From NCBI RefSeq assembly GCF_032883915.1, contig NZ_CP120717.1, positions 6,672,001 to 6,736,000 on the forward strand: a DNA stretch of 64,000 bases. The letters run 5' to 3'. Below the pieces are notes generated by a model, which ran no database searches, was not told where the DNA came from, and worked only from the letters and a program-made list of their open reading frames with translations. The first letter of the stretch is position 1, and every line of letters starts with the position of its first letter. This document shows positions 1 to 8,968 of the stretch, one piece after another. The DNA is from Endozoicomonas sp. 8E. GTDB lineage: Bacteria; Pseudomonadota; Gammaproteobacteria; Pseudomonadales; Endozoicomonadaceae. The position numbers and the translations under genes are program-made.

Positions 1-24
1 CTGTTTTCAGCAAAGCTGTGAATG

Positions 25-720
25 TTAGATATTCAGGGAGCTCATGTCGATAGTCAGACCCGGACCCATGGTAGAGGACAGAGTGACCTTCTTCATGTAA
101 ACACCCTTGCTGGAAGAAGGCTTCAGCTTCTTCAATTCAGCCAGCAGTGCTTCAGCGTTCTCTTGCAGGGAGCCCGCTTCAAAATCGATCTTACCGATGC
201 CTGCGTGGATAATACCGTTCTTGTCAGTACGGAAACGAACCTGACCGGCTTTGGCGTTTTTAACCGCTTCAGCAACATTTGGAGTAACGGTACCCACTTT
301 TGGGTTGGGCATCAGGCCGCGTGGCCCCAGAATCTGGCCAAGCTGACCTACAACGCGCATCGCATCCGGAGAAGCGATAACTACGTCAAAATTCATTTCG
401 CCCGCTTTAACCTGAGCAGCCAGATCGTCCATACCAACGATCTCAGCACCAGCTTCTTTAGCTGCTTCAGCGTTAGCACCCTGTGTGAATACAGCAACAC
501 GAACGTCTTTGCCAGTACCTGCAGGCAGAACGGTAGAGCCACGGACAACCTGATCAGATTTACGAGGATCCACACCCAGGTTCACAGAAATCTCAACAGA
601 TTCTTTGAACTTAACGCTGGATACTTCTTTCAGAACGTTAGCAGCTTCTTCGAAGGAGTAAGCCTTTTCAGCTACAACCTTCTCAGCAATCATCTTGGCG
701 CGCTTGGTCATCTTAGCCAT
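25..720 (-). CDS. rplA: 50S ribosomal protein L1
   Basis: 231 residues, the usual length for bacterial L1. L1 forms the mobile L1 stalk on 23S rRNA near the E site and in many bacteria represses its own rplKA mRNA. The family motif [15 protein letters not shown] is seen at about residues 132-146, and the protein is Lys-rich and collinear with L1 throughout. Its ATG overlaps the rplK stop by one base, so the two are translationally coupled. The downstream rplJL-rpoBC genes would lie off the left edge of the window. Confidence 0.98.
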   Translation of the reverse strand: MAKMTKRAKMIAEKVVAEKAYSFEEAANVLKEVSSVKFKESVEISVNLGVDPRKSDQVVRGSTVLPAGTGKDVRVAVFTQGANAEAAKEAGAEIVGMDDLAAQVKAGEMNFDVVIASPDAMRVVGQLGQILGPRGLMPNPKVGTVTPNVAEAVKNAKAGQVRFRTDKNGIIHAGIGKIDFEAGSLQENAEALLAELKKLKPSSSKGVYMKKVTLSSTMGPGLTIDMSSLNI

Positions 721-1154
721 TATTCCACACCCTCCACGTTGACACCCATGGAACGAGCAGAACCAGCAATGGTACGGACTGCCGCATCTTCGTCTGCTGC
801 AGTCAGATCAGGCTCTTTAATCTTGGCCACTTCCAGCAGCTGCTCACGAGTAGCAGCACCCACTTTTTCAGTGTTAGGGCGACCGGAGCCTTTCTTCAAC
901 TTCAGAACTTTCTTCAGCAGTACAGATGCAGGCGGAGTCTTGGTCTCAAAGGTGAAGCTACGATCGCCGTATACGGTAATTATTACCGGAATCGGCATAC
1001 CAGCATCCATCTCTTGAGTCTTTGCGTTGAACGCCTTACAAAACTCCATGATGTTCACGCCGTGTTGACCCAGAGCAGGACCAACAGGTGGTGAAGGATT
1101 AGCTTTACCTGCAGGAACCTGCAGTTTGATGTAAGCTTCGACTTTTTTAGCCAT
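720..1154 (-). CDS. rplK: 50S ribosomal protein L11
   Basis: 144 residues, the typical length. L11 binds the GTPase-associated region of 23S rRNA and, with L10/L12, takes part in factor binding and in RelA activation. The N-terminal part contains the conserved [19 protein letters not shown] segment and the C-terminal RNA-binding domain contains [16 protein letters not shown] Shine-Dalgarno lies five bases before the ATG. It is the first gene of an rplK-rplA unit that is separated from nusG by a terminator-like hairpin, as in other gammaproteobacteria. Confidence 0.98.
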   Translation of the reverse strand: MAKKVEAYIKLQVPAGKANPSPPVGPALGQHGVNIMEFCKAFNAKTQEMDAGMPIPVIITVYGDRSFTFETKTPPASVLLKKVLKLKKGSGRPNTEKVGAATREQLLEVAKIKEPDLTAADEDAAVRTIAGSARSMGVNVEGVE

Positions 1155-1252
1155 ATCAACCTCAACAATGGGTCATCGCTTTAGCAGTTATTACCGGCTT
1201 TCACCAGAAGCATCCGCCTCAGCTACCCGTTCCGGGCTTACGCCCTTCAGAT

Positions 1253-1284
1253 AAAAACCCCGCACTGCTTACGCAGCACAGGGT
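1253..1284 (-). terminator. Rho-independent terminator after nusG
   Basis: On the minus strand ACCCTGTGCTGC, loop GTAA, GCAGTGCGGGGT forms a 12-bp stem with three G-U wobbles and is followed by TTTTTAT. It lies between nusG and rplK and would end secE-nusG transcripts or act as a partial terminator before the ribosomal genes. Confidence 0.7.
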
Positions 1285-1332
1285 CTTGAATTTTTTAAAG
1301 CCTGTTATGCCTCAAGACCCGCTCAAGACTGA

Positions 1333-1866
1333 TCAAACTTTTTCAACCTGGACAAACTCCAGCTCAACCGGTGTAGAGCGACCGAAGATCATTACTGCAA
1401 CATGCAAACGACTCTTCTCATAGTTGACTTCTTCCACCACACCATTGAAGTCTGCAAACGGCCCATCAATAACTCTAACCATCTCACCAGGTTCGAACAA
1501 CGTCTTGGGACGTGGCTTCTCAACACCTTCCTGAACACGCTGCAGTATGGCATCCGCTTCTTTTTCGGTGATAGGCGCAGGCTTGTCCGCCGTACCACCA
1601 ATAAAACCCATGACTCGAGGAGTATCTTTAATAAGATGCCAGCTATCTTCGTTCATTTCCATCTGGACTAATACATATCCAGGGAAGAATTTACGCTCAC
1701 TTTTGCGCTTCTGACCGTTTCTGATTTCAACCACTTCTTCGGTAGGCACCAGAATCTCACCAAAGAGATCCTCCATACCGTGAAGCTTTACGCGCTCAAT
1801 CAGCGAACGCATCACCTGCTTTTCGTAGCCGGAGTAGGCATGAACCACATACCAACGTTTCGCCAT
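1333..1866 (-). CDS. nusG: Transcription termination/antitermination protein NusG
   Basis: 177 residues. It has an NGN domain at the N-terminus (starting [18 protein letters not shown]) and a C-terminal KOW domain ([20 protein letters not shown], about residues 126-145). NusG binds RNA polymerase and couples it to Rho and to ribosomal protein S10. The gene starts nine bases after the secE stop, so it is the second gene of a secE-nusG operon. Confidence 0.98.
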   Translation of the reverse strand: MAKRWYVVHAYSGYEKQVMRSLIERVKLHGMEDLFGEILVPTEEVVEIRNGQKRKSERKFFPGYVLVQMEMNEDSWHLIKDTPRVMGFIGGTADKPAPITEKEADAILQRVQEGVEKPRPKTLFEPGEMVRVIDGPFADFNGVVEEVNYEKSRLHVAVMIFGRSTPVELEFVQVEKV

Positions 1867-1875
1867 TATTTATCC

Positions 1876-2247
1876 CTATCCAATCAGGCTGCTGATGATC
1901 CAGCCTAGCAGAGAATCAAGCGCCCACAAAATGAGCCCCATAATAACAACCACAGCTACAACGATCAGCGTGGTCTGAACAGTTTCCTGACGAGTTGGCC
2001 AGACTACTTTGCGAATCTCAACCTTAGCTTCTTTGACCAGCGTCCAAAAAGCATCACCTTTTACAGTCTGAAGCGCAACAAACCCGGCCACTACAGCCAG
2101 AACCACCAAAGCCAGCGCTCTGTAGAGAACAGAATACTCACCAAAGTAAACATTCCCACCAACACCAGCAGCCAGCAGAACTGCCACTAGAGCCCACATG
2201 AGGCCATCCAGTCGTCCTTTAGATGCTACTTCAGGTTTTCCACTCAT
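1876..2247 (-). CDS. secE: Protein translocase subunit SecE
   Basis: 123 residues with three predicted membrane segments, as in the three-TM enterobacterial form, and the conserved cytoplasmic motif EIRKVVWPTRQE before the last segment. SecE clamps SecY in the Sec channel. The frame is open further upstream to 2337, but that extension runs into the tRNA-Trp gene; the ATG at 2247 gives the family-like N-terminus and has a purine-rich GAGAAAG upstream, so I chose it. It is transcribed with tRNA-Trp upstream and nusG downstream. Confidence 0.96.
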   Translation of the reverse strand: MSGKPEVASKGRLDGLMWALVAVLLAAGVGGNVYFGEYSVLYRALALVVLAVVAGFVALQTVKGDAFWTLVKEAKVEIRKVVWPTRQETVQTTLIVVAVVVIMGLILWALDSLLGWIISSLIG

Positions 2248-2307
2248 CGGTTGACTTTCTCTATTCGGAAAAGCTTTGCCAGAAAAAATACTGACATAAC
2301 ATAGAAA

Positions 2308-2383
2308 TGGCAGGCCAGGAGGGAATCGAACCCCCAACCCCCGGTTTTGGAGACCGGTGCTCTACCAATTGAACTACTGGCCT
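2308..2383 (-). tRNA. tRNA-Trp (anticodon CCA)
   Basis: 76 nt cloverleaf with acceptor AGGCCAG/CTGGCCT, anticodon loop CTCCAAA (anticodon CCA), T-loop TTCGATT and an encoded CCA end (2308-2310). It sits directly upstream of secE and would be processed from the same transcript. Confidence 0.97.
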
Positions 2384-2432
2384 GTATCTTTGAGCAGTCT
2401 TGTGATACCTACCCCGATACAAGGACCGATCT

Positions 2433-2461
2433 ATTATAATCGACCCCAATCAAGCTGAAAA
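2433..2461 (-). promoter_or_regulatory. Sigma-70 promoter for tRNA-Trp-secE-nusG
   Basis: On the minus strand a perfect -10 TATAAT (2433-2438) is separated by 17 bp from TTTTCA (2456-2461, four of six consensus bases). It lies about 50 bp upstream of tRNA-Trp. The 147-bp gap between tRNA-Thr and tRNA-Trp holds only this promoter; no tuf gene is present. Confidence 0.6.
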
Positions 2462-2530
2462 GTCTTATTCTTTTTTAAACCTCATAATCAGAGGCAACGA
2501 ACAGGAGGAATTCACCCCCTTTACATTATA

Positions 2531-2606
2531 TGGAGCTCTTGAGCAGATTTGAACTGCCGACCTCACCCTTACCAAGGGTGCGCTCTACCAACTGAGCTAC
2601 AAGAGC
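2531..2606 (-). tRNA. tRNA-Thr (anticodon GGT)
   Basis: 76 nt, acceptor GCTCTTG/CAAGAGC, anticodon GGT, T-loop TTCAAAT, CCA encoded at 2531-2533. It is the third member of the Tyr-Gly-Thr cluster. Confidence 0.97.
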
Positions 2607-2623
2607 ACTTAAATCAGAATTAA

Positions 2624-2697
<74 letters not shown>

Positions 2698-2767
2698 AAA
2701 GCAGGACCTACATCATGCAGTATGCCCACTTATCAAGCCAACTTACAAGAAAGAAGACTTAGAGATC

Positions 2768-2851
2768 TGGTGGTGGGGGCTGGATTCGAACCAGCGAAGC
2801 TTTCGCGTCAGATTTACAGTCTGATCCCTTTGGCCGCTCGGGAACCCCACC
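2768..2851 (-). tRNA. tRNA-Tyr (anticodon GTA)
   Basis: 84 nt class II tRNA with a long variable arm, acceptor GGTGGGG/CCCCACC, anticodon GTA and encoded CCA at 2768-2770. It is the first gene of the Tyr-Gly-Thr cluster, the same order as E. coli tyrU-glyT-thrT. Confidence 0.97.
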
Positions 2852-2863
2852 AAGTGCTGCGCT

Positions 2864-2891
2864 ATTCTATTCAGGAGCAATTCAATGTCAA
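2864..2891 (-). promoter_or_regulatory. Sigma-70 promoter of the tRNA-Tyr-Gly-Thr operon
   Basis: Minus strand: perfect -35 TTGACA (2886-2891), 16-bp spacer, -10 TAGAAT (2864-2869). It is followed by a GC-rich discriminator (GCGC), as expected for stable-RNA promoters under stringent control. Confidence 0.8.
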
Positions 2892-2956
2892 GCCCCTACC
2901 CTGCCAACCATGCAGAAAGCTTGTCTTGTTTAGCCGCCCTGAAGCGCAGGCGTATA

Positions 2957-3655
2957 TTAGTGAATCGAATCGTCGGATGCAACGCTTTTGCAGTTTTTTT
3001 CCAGCATTTTCAGATCTTTGTACTCGTCAGCCTGCCTCTCCCAAAAACCAGCACTTAACTTCTTTGCTTCTGAATCTGTCATCTCCAGCCAGAACGTTTC
3101 AGGCTCACGGGGTAACTTTTTGATAGCAGGCTCATAACCCGCTTCTTGTACACGACGACTGACTTCATTCGCCGAAACTTCTTTACTGAATAACCCCAGA
3201 GATATGCCATTAGCCAGCTCACCCTGGGTAATCACAAAACTGTCTATTCCCTGCCCCTGCAACTCTCTTAATAACCTTATTGCTGACTGCCGATTACTTC
3301 GGGGGGGAATATGCACCCAGTAGTCAGCAAGTACTACCTCGTTGTCAGAACGCTCCCTGCTTGAAACCCCCAGAGAAAAGAGTTTTTGCTGAAGATGGTC
3401 TGCTTTTGCAGAGGATTCAAAAGGCCCCACAACAAGACACTGGGCTTCAGCGACTTTCTTTGCCGTTTTTTTCTCCCGCGTTTGCGCAGGGAGTTCTGAT
3501 GCTATTTCAGAGAGCAGCATCAATCTTTTACCTGCCTGCACAGGAACTTCGGCATCTGCTTTTACAGCCCGGTAGGGCTTATGGGACTGATGATAATAGC
3601 CCCAGACAAAATAGCCGGCATTGGCGAAGATTAGAACCAGGACGATCCAGCGCAT
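2957..3655 (-). CDS. SPOR-domain membrane protein
   Basis: 232 residues. An N-terminal hydrophobic segment (MRWIVLVLIFANAGYFVWGY) acts as an inner-membrane anchor, followed by a periplasmic part with a SPOR-like fold (about residues 73-150, containing CLVVGPFESSAKADHLQQKL and YWVHIPP). SPOR domains bind denuded septal peptidoglycan. The position downstream of birA-coaX and upstream of the tRNA-Tyr cluster matches the arrangement I recall from Pseudomonas. The exact role is not known. Confidence 0.8.
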   Translation of the reverse strand: MRWIVLVLIFANAGYFVWGYYHQSHKPYRAVKADAEVPVQAGKRLMLLSEIASELPAQTREKKTAKKVAEAQCLVVGPFESSAKADHLQQKLFSLGVSSRERSDNEVVLADYWVHIPPRSNRQSAIRLLRELQGQGIDSFVITQGELANGISLGLFSKEVSANEVSRRVQEAGYEPAIKKLPREPETFWLEMTDSEAKKLSAGFWERQADEYKDLKMLEKNCKSVASDDSIH

Positions 3656-3762
3656 ACTAAAAACCGAATTTTGAAAGTTAAACTCTATTAATAGCTTCTA
3701 TAAGTAGCTTCTATATACAGTATGACTTCCCATTAATTTTAAATCTGGGTAATTAATAAACA

Positions 3763-4515
3763 TTATTGTCTTTCAGAGGCAATCGAGAGTCCATCCAGAA
3801 CCAGCTCTTCAATCAGCACCTGTTCTATTTCTTCCTTTATGTGAGTTTGCAACAAAGGAGCATCGCCTCCGGTCAGAAACAAACGGGCGCCAGGCCATTT
3901 GAGACAGGTCTCGTTAATGAAAGCTACCGCCATGGCCAGAACACCATGATTAATACATTCTGAAGTGACGGTTCCCAATGCGGTTGCTTCTGCAGGATGC
4001 TCAATGTTACCGAGATTGGCCGTATTGACGGCCAGAACTTTTTTCATCAAACGGATACCAGGAACAATGAATCCTCCCTGGTGGTTTCCCTGACCATCAA
4101 TCACATCCACTGTAATAGCTGTACCACAACTAACAACGACTTTAGTATTGTCGAGAGAATGAGCATGTGCCGCCAGCATGGCCAGCCACCGGTCTACACC
4201 CAACCTTTCTACTTCTTTATAGATAACTGTAAGACCAGAAAAGCTTTTCCGGGTTTTAGCAATAAATGGCTCCACGCCGGTAGCTTCTGACAAAATGCGC
4301 ATTAACTGCTCTAATCTTGCGTTCCCTGAGACTGTTGAAATAGCAATAAAATCAAGAGCCCCCAACTCTTTCAGAAGCAGGGACAAGATAATCTGCCAGT
4401 CAGCATCATTATGAATGAAGCCCGATTGAACGGAAGCACCACCGGCCATCAGACGCCATTTAAGCCGAGTATTTCCGGCATCCAGCTGCAGCTGTCTATT
4501 CATGAGCTCGTTCAT
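3763..4515 (-). CDS. coaX: Type III pantothenate kinase
   Basis: 250 residues. Phosphorylates pantothenate, the first step of CoA synthesis; the type III form is insensitive to CoA feedback. ASKHA-fold motifs are visible: LDAGNTRLKW at the N-terminus (phosphate 1), GVDRWLAMLAAH, CGTAITVDVID (phosphate 2), GGFIVPGIRLM and TGGDAPLL. Its ATG overlaps the birA stop as ATGA (4512-4515), supporting this start and translational coupling. Confidence 0.95.
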   Translation of the reverse strand: MNELMNRQLQLDAGNTRLKWRLMAGGASVQSGFIHNDADWQIILSLLLKELGALDFIAISTVSGNARLEQLMRILSEATGVEPFIAKTRKSFSGLTVIYKEVERLGVDRWLAMLAAHAHSLDNTKVVVSCGTAITVDVIDGQGNHQGGFIVPGIRLMKKVLAVNTANLGNIEHPAEATALGTVTSECINHGVLAMAVAFINETCLKWPGARLFLTGGDAPLLQTHIKEEIEQVLIEELVLDGLSIASERQ

Positions 4516-5474
4516 GATTGGCGTAATGACACTTCTCCACCATTAAAAATATGAAGACCAGAAACTGTCTTGAGCAGCAGCCCCCCCTGATCATCTACTC
4601 CCATATAACGCCCTGTTACGGATCGGTTAGAAGCCATTAATGTAACTTCTTTGCCACGAAAGGCGTCGTATTCGCACCATTGCTCCCTGAAGAGTCTGAA
4701 GCCACCTTGTCCAAATCCATCAAGCAAATGAGTCAGGGTATTGATTAACTGCCCTGCGAGCGCATTTCGGCTCACCGTCTTGCCACACACCCGGAAAAGG
4801 TCAACAGTCGGCTGACCCACTGACTCCAGCTGCTCATCACTTAAACGGACATTAATGCCTATTCCGATCACCACTTCACACTCACCCGTAGGATCTCCAT
4901 GGACTTCCAGTAACACACCACAGAGTTTTTTACCCTGCCAGAGAACGTCATTGGGCCATTTAAGCTTTAATTCTCTGGCTCCCAATGTTTCCAGTGCTTT
5001 CACAACGGCCAGACCTACCGCAAGACTGAGCCCCTCCAGCGAAGCCGTTCCCTCGCCGCTCCGCCAAAGGGCAGACAAGCTTATTGTTGAACCAAAAGGA
5101 CTGCTCCACACTCGACCCCGTCGCCCCCGCCCTTTTGCTTGATACTCCGCCAAACAAAAACAGATGACTCCGGCAGGAACCGGCCCCAGGTTACGAACAA
5201 GGTCATTGGTTGATTCCGTAATAAAGCAGGTATGGACTTCAGATTTATTTCGAACGTCTACATCCAGAGTGCTCTCAATCTTTTTATTATCAAGAAGCTC
5301 AATACCACTGCCGAGACGGTAACCTTTACCTCGCACAGAATCCAGTATCAGGCCAAGCTCTTCAACCGCTTTCAGTTTTTTCCAGACGGCTGCCCGACTG
5401 ATCCCAAGCTGCTCACCCAGATCTTCACCGGAATGAAACTGCCCGTCCGCCAACAAGCCCAGTAATCTGTCCAT
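4512..5474 (-). CDS. birA: Biotin-protein ligase / biotin operon repressor BirA
   Basis: 320 residues, close to the 321 of E. coli. N-terminal winged helix (LGEQLGISRAAVWKKLKAVEELGL, in two parts around residues 18-40) and a catalytic domain with the biotin/ATP loop KGRGRRGRVW and KWPNDVLW. BirA makes biotinyl-AMP, biotinylates BCCP and can repress bio genes; the HTH suggests the repressor form. An upstream extension to 5516 exists, but the ATG at 5474 has GGGAG six bases away and gives the family N-terminus. Confidence 0.95.
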   Translation of the reverse strand: MDRLLGLLADGQFHSGEDLGEQLGISRAAVWKKLKAVEELGLILDSVRGKGYRLGSGIELLDNKKIESTLDVDVRNKSEVHTCFITESTNDLVRNLGPVPAGVICFCLAEYQAKGRGRRGRVWSSPFGSTISLSALWRSGEGTASLEGLSLAVGLAVVKALETLGARELKLKWPNDVLWQGKKLCGVLLEVHGDPTGECEVVIGIGINVRLSDEQLESVGQPTVDLFRVCGKTVSRNALAGQLINTLTHLLDGFGQGGFRLFREQWCEYDAFRGKEVTLMASNRSVTGRYMGVDDQGGLLLKTVSGLHIFNGGEVSLRQS

Positions 5475-5793
5475 CAACCACTCCCAACAACTGTGAGCTG
5501 ATAATATGCGCTTCATTCCTGCTGCTCAAATCATTCGGCGAGTCAGATACTACTTTTTAAAATTCAGGGTTAGCAGCAAATTTTTCATCTAGGATATTGG
5601 AAGTTCACATCGGGTGTTATAGATCGCTATACGAAACTGCCAGGAGATCAGCAAGCCAAACAAGAAGCCTTTAAACCCGGAAGCGCTATCCGGTTCTTGA
5701 GGAGTCTTTTCTCTCTATTTTCACTGTTTTCTCTCATGACCACCGGGTCTGGAAAACTGTCCAAAGCATTGAAAAACAGAGTTGAGAAAAACG
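5475..5793. other. Intergenic region, birA to WD40 gene
   Basis: Holds the divergent start regions of birA and the first WD40 gene. From 5678 onward it is homologous to 7334-7453, which shows that the WD40 duplication includes upstream DNA. I see no RNA gene or clear promoter. Confidence 0.6.
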
Positions 5794-7226
5794 ATGAATA
5801 TTAAGAAGAGTCTGATTATTTCAAGTCTGACTATCTCACTGGTAACAAGTTGCCTAAAGGCACAGACTCAAGCACCTGGCTCGATTCAGCCAACAGAAAT
5901 TCCTCCTCAATTTTTCTATGAAATTGACATAGATCCGAACCAGCCACAGGCAATACCTACTTCAACGCCCACTGCCATCCCACCGACACCCTGTGGACCC
6001 AACAGGGCTTTGAGTATTGCATGGAATAAAAACAGTACGCTCATAGCTGTAGGAATAGGTAGCGGCCATAACTACTGCGGTGTTACAGGAACCCTGCTCA
6101 TCTTTGATATAAGTCCAGGATACCCCAGACTCCTGCGTTCCGTGCCAGCAACAGAATGGGTAGAAAGCGTTACTTTCAGCCCCGACGGCACTCGACTGGT
6201 AACCGGAGGGGATGATGATAAGGTCAATGTTTTTGAAGGGCTGAGCCCGTTCAACCGCCTGCAAATCCTGACCGATGGGCAAAACGATATAGAAGTTGTT
6301 ACCATTAACTCCAACGGCACCCTGCTGGCAGCCGGGGGGAGAGATACAAATGTGAGGCTTTATCTTAAAAACAGCACAAATCTGTTCAACTTCGTGAAAA
6401 CCTTGCCCCAGGCAAGAAGCTATATACAAGACGCTGACTTCCACCCCATCAACGGCCAGCTGGCAGTCGCCGACCGTAACAATTGGGTAAGAATTTACAG
6501 CGGGATCAGACCGTATACCCACCTGAAAAACGTCTTTATTCGGGGCGCCAGGATACTGGCTTTTGCCTACAACCCCAACGGCACCCTGCTGGCAACCGCG
6601 GATGATCAAAAAAAGATCACGCTTTTAAACGGGACGCATCCTGGCAACCCTCTGCAAACCTTTACCGCACCGATGCGGGTAGCTAGCATTGCCTTCAACC
6701 GAAAAGGTACCCAACTGCTGGTTGGGGATATAAATGGATATGTGAATATTTATAGAATCACACCGTTATCCAACCTGTTAATGGACAAACTGCCGTTCGT
6801 AAAGTCACCGTTGCCAGCACACGCTCTTGCATTCAGCCCCGACGGTAAATGGCTGTCAGTCGGGAGAACAGAGATCGCGATGTACAGAGTCGATGGTGTA
6901 AGAGCGCCTACAACTCAAGCCAGCACAACTGAAGCGATTACAACAACAGTCAATACAACAGAGGCCATTACAATAGAAAACTGTACAGAAGCCAGCCCGG
7001 TAACCAGAATAAAAAGTAGCACCGAAATGGGTAATTCTTCGACGCTTACAGCCGTTTCGTTATTCGCATTACTAACAGCGGCTCTTCAGGGCATGGTACT
7101 GCAATGATGTTTCCGGGAAGCCATCTGGCCAATTCAGCCTCTGGCATGGTTGATCTTTTGGCATGATCTGACCTTCCGAAAAACAAACAGCAGACTCATG
7201 TTATTCAGTCTGCATCCAGCTGCTCG
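5678..7226 (+). repeat. Tandem duplication, left copy (WD40 unit)
   Basis: About 1.55 kb that includes 5' flank, the whole WD40 gene and about 120 bp of 3' flank. Its partner is 7334-8895. Both end in the same non-coding 3' flank (from TGATGTTTCCGGGAAGCC to the TGCTCG near 7226/8895). The 3' flank of the right copy runs into the hisC-like leader. Confidence 0.85.
5794..7107 (+). CDS. Secreted seven-bladed WD40 protein, copy 1
   Basis: 437 residues. An N-terminal signal peptide (MNIKKSLIISSLTISL) ends near TSC|LKAQ; either lipoprotein or ordinary cleavage is possible. Then a short Pro-rich stretch and seven WD40-like blades of about 45 residues, e.g. SPDGTRLVTGGDDDKVNVF, NSNGTLLAAGGRDTNVRLY, NPNGTLLATADDQKKITLL, SPDGKWLSVGRTEIAMYRV. 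A Thr-rich linker with repeated TTEAIT follows, then a C-terminal hydrophobic segment (about 20 residues). WD40 propellers are protein-binding scaffolds; partner unknown. A TTG four codons upstream (5782) is possible; the ATG at 5794 has GAG at a suitable distance. Confidence 0.85.
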   Translation: MNIKKSLIISSLTISLVTSCLKAQTQAPGSIQPTEIPPQFFYEIDIDPNQPQAIPTSTPTAIPPTPCGPNRALSIAWNKNSTLIAVGIGSGHNYCGVTGTLLIFDISPGYPRLLRSVPATEWVESVTFSPDGTRLVTGGDDDKVNVFEGLSPFNRLQILTDGQNDIEVVTINSNGTLLAAGGRDTNVRLYLKNSTNLFNFVKTLPQARSYIQDADFHPINGQLAVADRNNWVRIYSGIRPYTHLKNVFIRGARILAFAYNPNGTLLATADDQKKITLLNGTHPGNPLQTFTAPMRVASIAFNRKGTQLLVGDINGYVNIYRITPLSNLLMDKLPFVKSPLPAHALAFSPDGKWLSVGRTEIAMYRVDGVRAPTTQASTTEAITTTVNTTEAITIENCTEASPVTRIKSSTEMGNSSTLTAVSLFALLTAALQGMVLQ

Positions 7227-7453
7227 AATTATGTTCTTTCACCAAGACCCGGCTTATACTCAATCGTAAACGATCAACCCGGATACTCTTTTTTCCAACT
7301 CTGAATGAACAGCGGGTTTTTCTTCCAGAAGCGCGGAAGCGCTGCCGGGTTCTGAAGCAGTCTCATCTCGCTATTTTCACTGTTTTTCATCATGGCCACA
7401 CCGGCTCAGGAAACGGTCCGAATTATTCAAAGCCGGAGCTCTGGAGAAAGGTA
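7108..7453. other. Intergenic region between the WD40 copies
   Basis: Contains the 3' flank of copy 1 (to 7226), about 100 bp unique DNA, and the 5' flank of copy 2 (from 7334). No gene or RNA is recognised. Confidence 0.6.
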
Positions 7454-8895
7454 ATGAACTTTTGGAAGCATCTGGCTATTACGAGTCTGATTATCTCACT
7501 GCCGCTAAGCTGTTTACAGGCTCAAACGTCGCGCTTGATTGGACCAACAGAAATACCTCCTCAATTTTTCTATGAAATTGACATAGATCCAAACCAGCCA
7601 CAGGCAATACCTACTTCAACGCCCACTGCCATCCCACCGACACCTTGTGGACCCAACAGGGCTTTGAGTATTGCATGGAATAAAAACAGTACGCTCATAG
7701 CTGTAGGAATAGGTACCGGCCATAGCTACTGCGGTGTTACAGGAACCCTGCTCATCTTTGATATGAGCTCAGGATACCCCAGACTCCTGCGTTCCGTGCC
7801 AGCAACAGACTGGGTAGAAAGCGTTACTTTCAGTCCCGACGGCACTCGGCTGGTAACCGGAGGGGATGATAATACGGTCAATGTTTTTGAAGGGCTGAGC
7901 CCGTTCAAACACCTGCAAACCCTGACCGAAGGGCAAAGAGATATAGAAGTTGTTGCCATTAACCCCAACGGCACCCTGCTGGCAGCCGGAGGGGAAGATA
8001 CAAATGTGAGGCTTTATCTTAAAAACAGCACAAACCTGTTCAACTTCGTGAAAACCTTGCCCCAGGCAAGAAGCTATATACAAGACGCTCAATTCCACCC
8101 CATCAACGGCCAGCTGGCAGTCGTCGACCGTAACAACTGGGTAAGAATTTACAGCGGGATCAGCCCGTATAACCACCTGAAAAACGTCTTTATTCCGGGC
8201 GCCAGGAAACTGGCTTTTGCCTACAACCCCGACGGCACCCTGCTGGCAACCGTGGATGATCAAAAAAAGATCACGTTTATAAACGGGACGCACCCTGGCA
8301 ACCCTCTGCAAACCTTTATCGCACCGAGACGGGTAACTAGCATTGCCTTCAACCGAAAAGGCACCCAACTGCTGGTTGGGCATACAAATGGATATGTGAG
8401 TATTTATAGAATCACACCGACATCCAACGTGTTCACTGACACTCTGCAGTTCGTAAAGTCACCGTTCCCAGCATTCGCTCTTGCATTCAGCCCCGACGGT
8501 AAATGGCTGTCAGTCGGAAGAACAGAGATCGCGATGTACAGGGTCGATGGTGTAAGAGCGCCTACAGCTCAAGCCAGCACAACTGAAGCGATTACAACAA
8601 CAGTCAATACAACAACAGTCAATACAACAGAGGCCATTACAATAGAAAACTGTACAGAAGCCAGCCCGGTAACCAGAATAAAAAGTAGCACCGAAATGGG
8701 TAATTCTTCGACGCTTACAGCCGTTTCGTTAATCGCATTACTAACAGCGGCTCTTCAGGGCATGGTACTGCAATGATGTTTCCGGGAAGCCATCTGGCCA
8801 ATTCAGACTCTGGCATGGTTGATCTTTTGGCATGATCCGACCTTCCAGAAAACAAACAGCAGACTCATGTTATTCGGCCTGCATCCAGCTGCTCG
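7334..8895 (+). repeat. Tandem duplication, right copy (WD40 unit)
   Basis: Partner of 5678-7226; see that entry. Differs by scattered substitutions and by an extra 12-bp repeat (ACAACAGTCAAT) in the Thr-rich linker. Confidence 0.85.
7454..8776 (+). CDS. Secreted seven-bladed WD40 protein, copy 2
   Basis: 440 residues, close paralogue of the upstream gene. The signal peptide region differs (MNFWKHLAITSLIISLPLSC), whereas the propeller is almost identical with substitutions mainly on loops (for example TEGQRDIEV for TDGQNDIEV). The Thr-rich linker has one extra TTTVN repeat. The C-terminal hydrophobic tail is retained. GAGAAAGG precedes the ATG. Without further domains the function is open; a surface-exposed adhesion or host-binding role is only an inference from signal peptide, scaffold and Thr-rich stalk. 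Confidence 0.85.
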   Translation: MNFWKHLAITSLIISLPLSCLQAQTSRLIGPTEIPPQFFYEIDIDPNQPQAIPTSTPTAIPPTPCGPNRALSIAWNKNSTLIAVGIGTGHSYCGVTGTLLIFDMSSGYPRLLRSVPATDWVESVTFSPDGTRLVTGGDDNTVNVFEGLSPFKHLQTLTEGQRDIEVVAINPNGTLLAAGGEDTNVRLYLKNSTNLFNFVKTLPQARSYIQDAQFHPINGQLAVVDRNNWVRIYSGISPYNHLKNVFIPGARKLAFAYNPDGTLLATVDDQKKITFINGTHPGNPLQTFIAPRRVTSIAFNRKGTQLLVGHTNGYVSIYRITPTSNVFTDTLQFVKSPFPAFALAFSPDGKWLSVGRTEIAMYRVDGVRAPTAQASTTEAITTTVNTTTVNTTEAITIENCTEASPVTRIKSSTEMGNSSTLTAVSLIALLTAALQGMVLQ

Positions 8896-8968
8896 TATGA
8901 TTTTCCTTGGCTTGCTCGACACGCTCTGCATATACTTGCGCTCTGGAAGAACAGGCAGGAAGTTTGTC

